Below, one piece after another: positions 45,046-53,343 of a DNA stretch of 64,000 nt (the stretch's first letter is position 1; every line of letters begins with the position of its first letter). Both the position numbers and the translations under genes were made by a program. Below the pieces are notes generated by a model that worked only from the letters and a program-made list of their open reading frames with translations, was not told the origin of the DNA and did not search any database. The stretch lies in assembly GCA_963744905.1 (NCBI GenBank), contig CAVUUV010000008.1:80413-144412 (forward strand), written 5' to 3'. The DNA comes from DATFFO01 sp963744905. Lineage in GTDB: Bacteria > Actinomycetota > Acidimicrobiia > Spongiisociales > ZC4RG35.

Positions 45046-45454
45046 GACGACTCCCTGTGTAGAGAAGGACGAAGCCGACCACGATCACACCCAACGGCCA
45101 CAGGATCCGATCGAACCAGGGGATGAGGGCATTGGCCAGCAGCATCAATCCGATCGCCACCAGCGCCACTCCCGCTATCACCGGTCCCTGGTCCCCTATG
45201 GTCCGCGGACCCTGGGCCAGCGTCTCATCCGGCCGCTGCTCAGGTACTACCAACCAGGAGATGAGGTAGATCAGAATGCCCGATCCGCCCCCTACGGTCA
45301 GCACCACGAAAGCCACCCGGAACCAGACCGGATCGACTCCGAAATAGATTCCCAGCCCGCCGCAGACTCCGGCGATCACACGCTCCTTCCGGCTGCGTCG
45401 CAACCGGGAGGTGGCCTGCGCCTCCGCCGGCGGGCCCGTTTCGAGATCCGTCAA
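45032..45454 (-). CDS. pspC: PspC-domain envelope stress protein
   Basis: The 140-residue product has the PspC domain (RSRKERVIAGVCGGLGIYFG, VDPVWFRVAFVVLTV, GILIYLISWLVVPE) followed by two more hydrophobic helices. PspC proteins sit in the membrane and respond to envelope damage. A good DosR-box-like site lies 48 bp upstream. It leads a three-gene operon with the LiaF-like proteins. Confidence 0.9.
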   Translation of the reverse strand: MTDLETGPPAEAQATSRLRRSRKERVIAGVCGGLGIYFGVDPVWFRVAFVVLTVGGGSGILIYLISWLVVPEQRPDETLAQGPRTIGDQGPVIAGVALVAIGLMLLANALIPWFDRILWPLGVIVVGFVLLYTGSRRERT

Positions 45455-45502
45455 AAGCTGCCTCCTTGTCTGCCGCAGAGTCGCGAGCCGGGGGCCGGCC
45501 CA

Positions 45503-45520
45503 CTAGAGCCGAAAGTCCCC
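45503..45520 (-). promoter_or_regulatory. DosR-box-like element upstream of pspC
   Basis: On the minus strand the sequence is GGGGACTTTCGGCTCTAG, ending 48 bp before the pspC ATG. It matches the island core GGGACTTTCGGCCCT at all but one position and is one of the best copies. Confidence 0.6.
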
Positions 45521-45545
45521 CTCGGACGGTTCGTTCGAATCCGAT

Positions 45546-45890
45546 TCAGGATCCGTGGGCCTCGGCAGCCGCTTTCCGCACCGCCGATCGGAGGGTCTTC
45601 CCCGTCAACTCCATGGCGACCTCGATCACGCCATTGTGCCTTTGGGCCCGGGACACCGCCGGGGTGAGCAGTATCAGTCGACGGTGGTTGGAAGAGACCC
45701 ATACGAGTCTGTCTGCTGACTCAACCATTCCCGGGCCGACTACCACCAGGAAATCCTTCCACCGCTCCTCATCCGCCTCTTCCAATGTGCGGACCCGACC
45801 CACCACGCGGACATCCCCCTCCTGTTCCAGCAGCCGTTGTAGCCCCACTCCCGTTTCGGCGTCGTTGGCGACCAGCACCACATCGATCAT
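45546..45890 (-). CDS. receiver-like protein without phosphoacceptor
   Basis: The ATG at 45890 gives a 114-residue protein with receiver-like strands (MIDVVLVANDAETGVGLQRL, VRVVGRVRTLEEAD, RLILLTPAVS). Where a receiver has its phosphorylated Asp at the end of strand 3, this reads DFLVVVGPGM, with no Asp, and the N-terminal acidic pair is reduced to one D. It is probably a pseudo-receiver acting by binding. It lies 79 bp downstream of the histidine kinase gene on the same strand and has a DosR-like box 35 bp upstream. Confidence 0.65.
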   Translation of the reverse strand: MIDVVLVANDAETGVGLQRLLEQEGDVRVVGRVRTLEEADEERWKDFLVVVGPGMVESADRLVWVSSNHRRLILLTPAVSRAQRHNGVIEVAMELTGKTLRSAVRKAAAEAHGS

Positions 45891-45925
45891 GGCTGTCAGT
45901 TGGCCACAACCGGCCCGGCTCCGAC

Positions 45926-45942
45926 AAGGGTCCAAAGTCACC
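45926..45942 (-). promoter_or_regulatory. DosR-box-like element upstream of pseudo-receiver gene
   Basis: On the minus strand GGTGACTTTGGACCCTT lies 35 bp before the ATG of the pseudo-receiver gene. Halves GTGAC and GGACCC around a TTT centre fit a DosR-type palindrome. Confidence 0.55.
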
Positions 45943-45969
45943 ATGGGCGGAAGGGTCCGAATCGGGAAC

Positions 45970-47025
45970 TCAGCGCGATGGCAGCGGCACCCTCCACACC
46001 ACGGTTGTCCCCTCACCGGGAGACGACTCGACCAGAGTCTGGCCGCCTCGCTGTCTGGCCCTTTCTTCCAGACTCCGGAAGCCGGTACCCATTGATTCCC
46101 GGCCACCGCCCTCCAGCCCCACTCCATTGTCGGCCACGCTCACGACGACCTCATCGCCTACCTCGACCGTGATGTGCGCTTCGGACGCCTCAGCGTGACG
46201 CGACACATTCGACAGGCATTCTCTGAGGACGACCTCGATGTCGATCAGGAGGTCGGATGTCAGGGCGGTCAGATCACCCGTGACGGTCAGCCCGGGTTCG
46301 AACCCCAACACGCGAGTGGCATCCCTGACCAACCACTGGAAGTTGTCGTCGGGCGAGAAGTGAGCGTGGAGCTGGAACACCGCTTCGCGCAGACGCCGGA
46401 TGGCGGTATCGAGTTGCTCGGCCACCCGCTCCAACATGGCGGTGACCGTTTCATCCGAAGCCGACATGACGTTGGCCACCGTCAATCCCGTGGCGAACAG
46501 GTCCTGGATGACGCTGTCGTGCAGATCGCGGGCGATGCGCATCCGATCGTCCAGCACTGCTCGCCAGGACTCCTCTCGACGGGCCACCTGCTCGGCGTCG
46601 ACTCGCTCCGTCATATCCCAAACTGTGACCACGACGTGGGCGATCCCATCCAGTACTACGGGACTGAGCGCAGCATCCACCACGACCATCGAACCGTCTG
46701 CCCGGAGGGCACGTAGCAGGCGTCCTTGGTCCATACGGCGAACCGATGGATTCTTAGCGTATTCGGCCCGGTGATCGCGATGACTGGACCACTGCTCCTC
46801 AGGGATCAGATCCTCGACCGGTCGTCTCAGGAGCTGGTCGGCAGTCCACCCGAAGATGTCGACGGCGGCGTCGTTGGCCAGCACGATTTGGCCCGACTCA
46901 TCGACGACCAGAACCCCCACCGGGAGGGCGTCCACGACCACAGCAAGCGAACCAACGTCGGCCTTCCCCCTCGTCGTGGCAAGGCCAGGCTCCCGCGCGC
47001 CCTGTGTCTCCATGCTGATACTCAT
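45970..47025 (-). CDS. PAS-domain sensor histidine kinase (NarX/DevS class)
   Basis: From the ATG at 47025 (GGCGAGGG upstream) the product is 351 aa. A PAS domain (LPVGVLVVDESGQIVLANDA to VVTVWDMTERVDAEQ) is followed by a HisKA_3 dimerisation helix with phosphoacceptor His in RMRIARDLHDSVIQDLF (residue 169) and an HATPase_c domain (CLSNVSRHAEASEAHI, VADNGVGLEG, GTGFRSLEERARQRGG). This is the kinase class that pairs with NarL/DosR-type regulators. It has one PAS rather than the two haem-binding GAF domains of DevS, so the signal may differ. An in-frame GTG or ATG slightly upstream is possible. Confidence 0.9.
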   Translation of the reverse strand: MSISMETQGAREPGLATTRGKADVGSLAVVVDALPVGVLVVDESGQIVLANDAAVDIFGWTADQLLRRPVEDLIPEEQWSSHRDHRAEYAKNPSVRRMDQGRLLRALRADGSMVVVDAALSPVVLDGIAHVVVTVWDMTERVDAEQVARREESWRAVLDDRMRIARDLHDSVIQDLFATGLTVANVMSASDETVTAMLERVAEQLDTAIRRLREAVFQLHAHFSPDDNFQWLVRDATRVLGFEPGLTVTGDLTALTSDLLIDIEVVLRECLSNVSRHAEASEAHITVEVGDEVVVSVADNGVGLEGGGRESMGTGFRSLEERARQRGGQTLVESSPGEGTTVVWRVPLPSR

Positions 47026-47052
47026 CCCTCGCCGCCCCTCTCGGACGACCAT

Positions 47053-47067
47053 GGACCTTTGACTCTA
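47053..47067. promoter_or_regulatory. DosR-box-like element between kinase and glycosyltransferase
   Basis: GGACCTTTGACTCTA lies 27 bp before the kinase start and 50 bp before the glycosyltransferase start. Being near-palindromic it could serve either promoter. The match is moderate. Confidence 0.4.
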
Positions 47068-47117
47068 GTTAGGAATACCGAAATCCGGGTAGATGAGACT
47101 GCCTGCCACGGGAGAAC

Positions 47118-48275
47118 ATGGTTACCGAGTCAGACCGATCCGCCCGCATCCTCTTCGTGAGTACCTACCCGCCCACCGAGTGCGGATTGGCAACCTATAC
47201 CCGCGCTCTCATCACCGCTATGACCGGGGTGCGAGGCGATAGCCACGGCCTCGGCGTCGCCCGCCTGCTCCAGTCGCCCGACGAGGTGATCTCCATCGAT
47301 CCGGAGGTAGCGGCTGAGGAGGCCCCGACGTCATCTGGCTGGCCGGAGCGAGTTCTCCAGGTCGCCCAGGGCTATGACGTCATCTGGGTACAGCATGAAT
47401 TCGGGATCTTCGGGCCTGACGACGGCCGAAGGGTTCTGGGGCTCTACGAGGACTCTCAAAAGCCCATCTACACCACCCTGCACACGGTTCTCTCCCGGCC
47501 CAGCCCACGCCAGCGCCAGATCATGGAGAGGCTGCTTGCGTCATCCGACCGGGTGATAGTGATGTCGCATGCCGCCCGTGACAAGCTGGCAGCCGTGCAT
47601 CGGATCGACCCCCACAGGGTGTGGGTGGTTCCCCACGGTGCCCATGGATATCTGCACCGTGGTGTACGCCTCAACGACCGGCCCACCGTGGCAACCTGGG
47701 GATTGATCGGGCCCGGCAAGGGCATCGAGCTGGGAATCATGGCCATGTCGCGGCTTCGGCACATCGAGCCCCTGCCTCGATACGTGATCTGCGGGGCGAC
47801 CCATCCCCAGGTGCTCCGTTCCCAGGGTGAGTCCTACCGGCACATGCTGATGAGGCTGGTCGCCGACCTGAGGGTGACGGACATGGTGGAGTTCCACGAT
47901 CGATACATGACCGATGCCGAGCTCGGCGACCTCATCGGCCACGCCGACGTCGCCCTGCTTCCCTACGACTCCGCCGACCAGGTCACCTCCGGCGTGCTGG
48001 TGGAGGCTGTCGGGGCGGGACTTCCCGTCATCGCCACCAGCTTTCCCCACGCCGTCGAGCTTCTGTCTGACGGGGCGGGTCATATCGTGCCCCATGGAGA
48101 TTCCAGGGCCATTGCCCGGGCGATCGATCTCTACTTCACCCGGCCCCGTGCTCTGTTCGTCGCCCGGATGGCCGCCAAACGACGGGCGGCGGAGCTGCGA
48201 TGGCCGTCGGTAGCGCGAAGACACGACGTATTGGCGAAACGAGCCACCGGGCGGGCCAGGAGCGGGGCCGCATGA
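47118..48275 (+). CDS. GT4-family glycosyltransferase
   Basis: The 385-residue GT-B protein has an N-terminal acceptor domain (ILFVSTYPPTECGLATYTRAL, VIWVQHEFGIFG) and a C-terminal donor domain with GLIGPGKGIELGIMAM and the E-x7-E-like region VTSGVLVEAVGAGLPVIAT. The opening resembles GT4 enzymes found next to GH130 genes. The donor sugar is not readable; a mannosyl donor would fit the neighbours. It overlaps the next gene by ATGA. Confidence 0.88.
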   Translation: MVTESDRSARILFVSTYPPTECGLATYTRALITAMTGVRGDSHGLGVARLLQSPDEVISIDPEVAAEEAPTSSGWPERVLQVAQGYDVIWVQHEFGIFGPDDGRRVLGLYEDSQKPIYTTLHTVLSRPSPRQRQIMERLLASSDRVIVMSHAARDKLAAVHRIDPHRVWVVPHGAHGYLHRGVRLNDRPTVATWGLIGPGKGIELGIMAMSRLRHIEPLPRYVICGATHPQVLRSQGESYRHMLMRLVADLRVTDMVEFHDRYMTDAELGDLIGHADVALLPYDSADQVTSGVLVEAVGAGLPVIATSFPHAVELLSDGAGHIVPHGDSRAIARAIDLYFTRPRALFVARMAAKRRAAELRWPSVARRHDVLAKRATGRARSGAA

Positions 48276-49639
48276 GGCATCCGATGAGAGATCACCACGG
48301 CCTGACCACCGGAGGCAAGCTCCATCACATCGCCCGGCTCAGCGACGACACCGGCATCCTCGAACACGCGCGCGGTCTGGTTGGAAGTCGCCAGCACGGG
48401 TACGCCACCGACGACGTCGCCCGGGCACTGATGCTGGTGGTCGACTGGCACGAACCCTCGACGCTGACCGAACGGCTCACCAATACCTACATCTCCTACA
48501 TGGCAGACACCATCCGGCCGGACGGGTCCGTCCGGACCCGCATGGCCTACGACCGCCGCTGGGTGGGGCCCGACTCGCTCGATACCCTCGGGCGAGCCCT
48601 ATGGGCCTTCGGCCACACAGCCACTCATGCCCGAAGGGCCTGGGTGAGAGAATGCGCCCGGGACTGTTTCGACCACGTCGTTCTCCCCTACGAGCTGCTG
48701 TGGCCCCGGCCCTATCTGTATGCCGGACTGGGGGCCTCGGCTCTCCTCTCCATCGACCCCGACGACACACGAGCGGGTCATGTGGCCGAGACCGCCGCCT
48801 GGCATCTGTCGACCTTCTCGTCGGCCCACTGGCCGTGGCCCGAGGATCGCCTCAGCTATGACAATGCCCGGTGGCCCGACGCCCTGATGGCCCTCGGCTC
48901 AGCGCTGGCAGAGGACTCGCTTACACAACGGGGCCTGGATCTCCTGGCCTGGCTGGTGGAAGCAGAGCGACCCGGCCCCCACTTCTCGTTCACCCCCGTC
49001 GGCGGACTTTCTCACGACGACGTCCGCAACGGCCCCCTGTTCGATCAGCAGCCGATCGAGGCGGCGGCCATGGTCTCTGCCTGTGCCCGGGCATACTCGA
49101 TCACCGGGGAGCCGTCCTGGGAAGAGCAGGCCATAGCAGCGGCCGCCTGGTTCCTGGGGCTCAACGACCTCGGCACTCCGCTCTACGACACCGGGACCGG
49201 CGCCGGCCACGACGGGCTCACCGCTCAGGGAACGAACGAAAACGCCGGAGCTGAATCGACCATCTGCGCCCTCGGAGCGCTCGAGATGGCACGATCAATC
49301 CTGGTTCAGGAGGACCTCGAGCAGAGCCGCCTCGTCAATCGTGGCCGCTCCCACCACCCGGTCGGAAGCACCGTAGGTCAGATAGATCCGGCCGTCGTCC
49401 ATACGGTGAGCGCCCTGGACGAAGACGACGTCGTCCACGTCGCCGACCCTCTCCCACGGCATTTCGGGAGCGAGGATGGGCCAGGGGAGATGTCGCCGGG
49501 GCCGGCCGGTGGCGGCGTCGAGGAGGGTGACCCTAGCGACGTAGGTTCCGGAGGCGTCGCGTTCGTGATAGAAGAACAGGAAGCCCTCTTCGGTCAGAAT
49601 CGGCGGGGCACCGGCGCCGACCCCCAGCGCCCCGGGTGA
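48272..49639 (+). CDS. alpha/alpha-toroid glycosidase-like protein
   Basis: The start overlaps the glycosyltransferase stop by ATGA. About 350 residues form a helical barrel of glycoside-processing type (YATDDVARALMLV, RWVGPDSLDTLGRALWAFG, WPWPEDRLSYDNARWPDALM, FDQQPIEAAAMVSACARA) ending in TNENAGAESTICALGALEMA, which looks like the natural C-terminus. The frame then runs on for over 100 low-quality residues, antisense to the GH130 gene, to 49639. The real stop may have been lost through an indel near 49310, or the genes truly overlap. The function is probably linked to the partner glycosyltransferase. Confidence 0.7.
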   Translation: MRHPMRDHHGLTTGGKLHHIARLSDDTGILEHARGLVGSRQHGYATDDVARALMLVVDWHEPSTLTERLTNTYISYMADTIRPDGSVRTRMAYDRRWVGPDSLDTLGRALWAFGHTATHARRAWVRECARDCFDHVVLPYELLWPRPYLYAGLGASALLSIDPDDTRAGHVAETAAWHLSTFSSAHWPWPEDRLSYDNARWPDALMALGSALAEDSLTQRGLDLLAWLVEAERPGPHFSFTPVGGLSHDDVRNGPLFDQQPIEAAAMVSACARAYSITGEPSWEEQAIAAAAWFLGLNDLGTPLYDTGTGAGHDGLTAQGTNENAGAESTICALGALEMARSILVQEDLEQSRLVNRGRSHHPVGSTVGQIDPAVVHTVSALDEDDVVHVADPLPRHFGSEDGPGEMSPGPAGGGVEEGDPSDVGSGGVAFVIEEQEALFGQNRRGTGADPQRPG

Positions 49640-50302
49640 GGGGGTGACGATCACATGGTCGGCCAGATTGGCCAGGTACGCGTCCCAGTAGCCGGACGGG
49701 GGGTCGATCAAGTCACTGATCGAATCGAAGACGGCCAGCTGCATATCCGGATGGATCCGGTGAACCATGCCCAGGCGGCCGTCGGCCAGGTCGAACAGAA
49801 TCGCGTCCTTGTCCGGAATCCCCGGAGGACTCACCACTCTTCCCGAGCTTCTATTGAGATGAAACCGACCCCGGGAGAACACGAGACGATGCAGGCCGAT
49901 CCTCCATGGAGCACTGGACCCGGGAGCGGGGAGATCGGTGTATGTCATGTACCAGGATCCTTCGGTGCCGCCCGCCCACTGCACACGTGGGTCCTCGTAC
50001 GACCACACCCCATCGTCAGACCCGCTCGCCAGCACACCTCTGAAGTCATAGCTGCGGCCGTCCTCGGATTCGAACAGGAGAACGTCGGACCGATAGTCGA
50101 GGAATTTTGCTCCTGGCCAGGGATTGGGCCGGTATCCCTCCCGCACACCGCGCGCAAACAGATGGAACCGGCCGCTCTCATGGACCAGACCTGCATTGAA
50201 CACTGCGCCATAGCCGGGGGCGGCGTCGGCGGAGACGATCGGTTCGGTGCTGAGACGCTGGGCCATGAGCCTTGCGCTCTTGGTTGGTGTCACAGCGGAC
50301 AT
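49295..50302 (-). CDS. GH130-like glycoside phosphorylase/hydrolase, copy 1
   Basis: The 335-residue five-bladed propeller-type protein has FNAGLVHESGRFHLFARG, WSYEDPRVQWAGG with the family E-D-P-R motif, MTYTDLPAPG, and VGAGAPPILTEEGFLFFYHE. GH130 enzymes are mainly beta-mannoside phosphorylases. It is encoded opposite to its neighbours, overlapping the 3' end of the toroid gene. Confidence 0.82.
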   Translation of the reverse strand: MSAVTPTKSARLMAQRLSTEPIVSADAAPGYGAVFNAGLVHESGRFHLFARGVREGYRPNPWPGAKFLDYRSDVLLFESEDGRSYDFRGVLASGSDDGVWSYEDPRVQWAGGTEGSWYMTYTDLPAPGSSAPWRIGLHRLVFSRGRFHLNRSSGRVVSPPGIPDKDAILFDLADGRLGMVHRIHPDMQLAVFDSISDLIDPPSGYWDAYLANLADHVIVTPSPGALGVGAGAPPILTEEGFLFFYHERDASGTYVARVTLLDAATGRPRRHLPWPILAPEMPWERVGDVDDVVFVQGAHRMDDGRIYLTYGASDRVVGAATIDEAALLEVLLNQD

Positions 50303-50370
50303 GCTGGTCGGATGCGTCCCTCTGGTGGTGGATTTGGGGTCTGTGCAGTAATGATCGGAAGACCGCGGTA

Positions 50371-51372
50371 ATGCTGAAGCCCCACGGGGTCGGAATCGTC
50401 GGATATGGCCGCTTCGGCCGGACGCTTCACGACGCCTGGAGGGAAAAGGTGACCGCCGTTCACGACCGGCGAGCCGTCGATCCCGGGGAAGGTGTCACCA
50501 ACCACCCCAGTCTGTCGGCGCTGCTCGAGGACCCGGCGGTCGAGATCGTGGCGGTGGCGACGGAGCCGAGCACCCACGCCGCCATCGCCACCGAGGCTCT
50601 GGCCGCCGACCGCCACGTCATCGTCGAAAAGCCACTCGCCACCGATGAGCGGGGGGCGAAGATGGTGGCTCAAACAGCCACACGACGCGGGCTGGTGGTG
50701 ACCGTCGACCACGTGCTCATCGCCCATCCGCTGGTCACGGCCGCCATCTCGTTGGCGGAAGACGGTCTTCTCGGGAGCCCGGTCAGCTTCGGGGTCACCA
50801 ACTTCGCCGCATCCGATCACCTCGGCCCCCAACACTGGTTCTGGGATCCCGCCCGCAGCGGAGGCATCCTGGTGGAACACGGCGTGCATTTCTTCGATCT
50901 GGCCTTGCGCATCCTGGGTGAGGCTCAGGAAACGTGGGCCTGTCCGATCGAAGAGGGCGGGGCCAGAATCGGTGAAACCGCTTCCGTGTGTCACCCGAAT
51001 GGCGTGTCGAATCACGTTCACGTGTTCAGTCGGACCCGGGCCTCGGAATCCACATCGATCGAGGTCGGATTCCAGCGGGGCACCTTGCGTCTGGACGGCT
51101 GGATACCACTCTCGGGACAACTAGTGGGCGATGTCGAAGGAGCAGACTCCCTTTTCCCCAATGCCTCGATCGACAAGTCGGCCGACCCTCCGGTCCGAAG
51201 AATCGTCTTTCACATGGACGAGGACAAGTCGTCGGTGTACAGGGGATGCCTGCAGAGGATTCTCCGCTGGACCGTCGAAGCGATAGACAAGGGCGTCCCG
51301 GCTCCGGTCGACCTGGGCCACGCCCGGCGGGCCCTGGATACCGCCCTGGCATGTCGAGGAGCAATTGCATGA
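50371..51372 (+). CDS. Gfo/Idh/MocA-family oxidoreductase
   Basis: The 333-residue NAD(P)-dependent sugar dehydrogenase-type protein has a Rossmann motif (GIVGYGRFGRTLHDAW), VAVATEPSTHAAIATEAL, VEKPLATDERG with the catalytic-site lysine, and a C-terminal GILVEHGVHFFDLALRILG. The ATG at 50371 puts the Rossmann strand at the N-terminus. It ends in ATGA overlapping the next GH130 gene. The substrate is presumably a sugar or sugar alcohol. Confidence 0.88.
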   Translation: MLKPHGVGIVGYGRFGRTLHDAWREKVTAVHDRRAVDPGEGVTNHPSLSALLEDPAVEIVAVATEPSTHAAIATEALAADRHVIVEKPLATDERGAKMVAQTATRRGLVVTVDHVLIAHPLVTAAISLAEDGLLGSPVSFGVTNFAASDHLGPQHWFWDPARSGGILVEHGVHFFDLALRILGEAQETWACPIEEGGARIGETASVCHPNGVSNHVHVFSRTRASESTSIEVGFQRGTLRLDGWIPLSGQLVGDVEGADSLFPNASIDKSADPPVRRIVFHMDEDKSSVYRGCLQRILRWTVEAIDKGVPAPVDLGHARRALDTALACRGAIA

Positions 51373-52391
51373 ACCAAGAGACCAGACACCCCCGCCACGG
51401 CCAGCTATTTCGTCGCCACGACGCCAACCCGATCCTGACACCCGAGGCCTGGCCGTACACGGTAAATGCGGTCTTCAACCCGGGCGCCACCGTCGGGCCC
51501 GACGGCGAGACCGTGCTCCTGGTCAGGGTCGAAGACCGTTCCGGTCTGTCACATCTGACCCTGGCCCGGAGTCTCGACGGCATTGGCAACTGGAAGATCG
51601 ATCCGGATCCGGTGATCGAGCCCGACCGCGACAAATACCACCACCACTGGGGGGCCGAGGATCCCCGCATCACCCGGCTGAGTGACGAGTATCTCATCGC
51701 CTACACCGCCTTCTCCCCCAGCGGACCATTGGTGGCGCTGGCCTCGACCACCGACTTCCGCCGGCTGACGCGGCGCGCCATCGTCTCGCCCCCCGACGAC
51801 AAGGATGCCGCCCTGTTTCCCGTTCTGTTCGAGAACCGCTACGCCCTGATCCATCGACCCTCGCCGGCAGAGGCAGGAAGGGGATCGAACATGTGGCTGT
51901 CCTACAGCCCGGACCTGGTCCATTGGGGTGATCACCAGGTCCTGATCGAGAGCCGACGCTCGGGACACTGGGATCGGGAGAAGGTGGGTCTGGGCCCGCC
52001 ACCACTCGAGACCGCCCAGGGCTGGCTGATCCTCTTTCACGGGGTCAAGGCCACGGCCGCCGGCCTTCTGTATCGGGCCGGGGTGGCGATCCTCGATCGA
52101 GACGACCCCAGTGTGGTGCTGGCTAGAAGCGACGAATGGGTCTTCGGTCCCGAAGCCGACTACGAGCAGAGCGGAGACGTTCCGGGGGTTGTGTTCCCCA
52201 CCGGCTGGATCCCCCAGCCCGACGGACGGGTGCGCATGTACTACGGCGCCGCCGATACCACCGTGGCAATGGCTTCGGCCTTGATTTCGGATCTCGTGGA
52301 CTTCGCCTTCTCCCATTGCGTCTGTGGAACCCAACACCGGGATCGCTCATGCCCGATGGGTGGAATCGACCCCAATCGGCGCCCGATCTGA
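51369..52391 (+). CDS. GH130-like glycoside phosphorylase, copy 2
   Basis: The 340-residue protein has FNPGATVGPDGETVLLVRVEDR, HHHWGAEDPRITRLSDEY with the E-D-P-R motif, DKDAALFPVLFENRYALIHR and GLGPPPLETAQGWLILFHGV, typical of GH130. With phosphate it would release mannose 1-phosphate from beta-mannosides. It is coupled to the oxidoreductase gene. The last ~25 residues (RDRSCPMGGIDPNRRPI) may be a less conserved tail. Confidence 0.88.
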   Translation: MNQETRHPRHGQLFRRHDANPILTPEAWPYTVNAVFNPGATVGPDGETVLLVRVEDRSGLSHLTLARSLDGIGNWKIDPDPVIEPDRDKYHHHWGAEDPRITRLSDEYLIAYTAFSPSGPLVALASTTDFRRLTRRAIVSPPDDKDAALFPVLFENRYALIHRPSPAEAGRGSNMWLSYSPDLVHWGDHQVLIESRRSGHWDREKVGLGPPPLETAQGWLILFHGVKATAAGLLYRAGVAILDRDDPSVVLARSDEWVFGPEADYEQSGDVPGVVFPTGWIPQPDGRVRMYYGAADTTVAMASALISDLVDFAFSHCVCGTQHRDRSCPMGGIDPNRRPI

Positions 52392-52396
52392 CTACT

Positions 52397-52414
52397 GGGG
52401 ACCTTGGACCCTGG
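52397..52414 (+). promoter_or_regulatory. DosR-box-like element upstream of DUF5335-usp
   Basis: GGGGACCTTGGACCCTGG lies 58 bp before the DUF5335 ATG. GGGACC and GGACCC halves around a short TT centre give a reasonable DosR-type palindrome. Confidence 0.5.
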
Positions 52415-52472
52415 CCCGCAGACCTCCAGTCATGATGATGGAAAGACAAGGTCGCCCACAGGAGGAGAAGCG

Positions 52473-52847
52473 ATGAGCAACACGCGCCAGGTCCCCAGGG
52501 ACTCCTTTTCGAGTCTCGATCGGCTCCTGCCCCAGCCCAACACGGTCGATGTCACCATGGAGATAGTGGGTGACGAGGTCGGTGACCAGCTGGAGGCGGA
52601 TCGGGTTCCGTGGCACGGGCTGATCTACGACCCCACAAACGATGTGATCGAGGTCTCGGCCGGCGAACGCGACGATCAGGACCGGGTATCGCTGCGCCAT
52701 GAGATCCACCAGCCTGACAAGGTCTGGTTGGAGGAAGTGGATGGAGCAGTGAAGAGTCTTTCGATCGAGTCGGGAGCGGGACCACGAACCATCCTGCGCT
52801 TCCATCGACGTTCCGCCATCGGAGGCAAGGGCGCTGGAGCGAGCTGA
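52473..52847 (+). CDS. DUF5335-like protein
   Basis: AGGAGGAGAAGCG precedes the ATG. The 124-residue product begins NTRQVPRDSFSSLDRLL and has VTMEIVGDEVGDQLEAD, LIYDPTNDVIEVSAGER, PDKVWLEE and AGPRTILRFHRR, the pattern of DUF5335 proteins as I recall them. Function is unknown. It is followed 30 bp later by a universal stress protein gene, probably in one operon. Confidence 0.7.
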   Translation: MSNTRQVPRDSFSSLDRLLPQPNTVDVTMEIVGDEVGDQLEADRVPWHGLIYDPTNDVIEVSAGERDDQDRVSLRHEIHQPDKVWLEEVDGAVKSLSIESGAGPRTILRFHRRSAIGGKGAGAS

Positions 52848-52877
52848 TCCGATCGCCCTGAGACCTGAGGAGACCAC

Positions 52878-53330
52878 ATGCTCCACAACATACTGCTAGC
52901 CGTCGACGGGTCGGACCATGCGACCAAGGCGACCGATCTGGCAGCAGACCTGGCCAAACGCTACGAAGCGGACCTCACCGTCCTGCACGTGATGAGCGAT
53001 CCGGGGTCATACACGATTCCACCCAGCTTGAAGGAATTCGCCGCCCTGGAGCGGGTATTCCTCACCGAGCACGACCTCCTGGAAGGAGCGGCCGAGTCCA
53101 TCGTCGAGAGGGCGGCGGGTCGCATCGAGCGAGCCGGACTCCCCCGACCCAAGACCGAGATCGTGGCCGGACACCCGGCTTACGTCATAGTGGACCGCGC
53201 CGCCGAGATCGGCGCCGACATGATCCTGATGGGCTCACGAGGCCTGGGAGGCATCGAATCGATGCTCCTGGGAAGCACGTCCCACAAGGTGGCCCACCTG
53301 GCCGGCTGCACCGTCGTGACGGTGAAGTAA
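52878..53330 (+). CDS. universal stress protein (UspA family)
   Basis: The 150-residue protein has an N-terminal ILLAVDGSDHATKATDLA strand-helix and the ATP-binding motif GSRGLGGIESMLLGSTS followed by KVAHLAGCTVVTVK, so it is the ATP-binding Usp type. Many Usp genes of mycobacteria are DosR-controlled; here a DosR-like box precedes the operon. Confidence 0.95.
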   Translation: MLHNILLAVDGSDHATKATDLAADLAKRYEADLTVLHVMSDPGSYTIPPSLKEFAALERVFLTEHDLLEGAAESIVERAAGRIERAGLPRPKTEIVAGHPAYVIVDRAAEIGADMILMGSRGLGGIESMLLGSTSHKVAHLAGCTVVTVK

Positions 53331-53343
53331 CCCGAAAGGTCGA

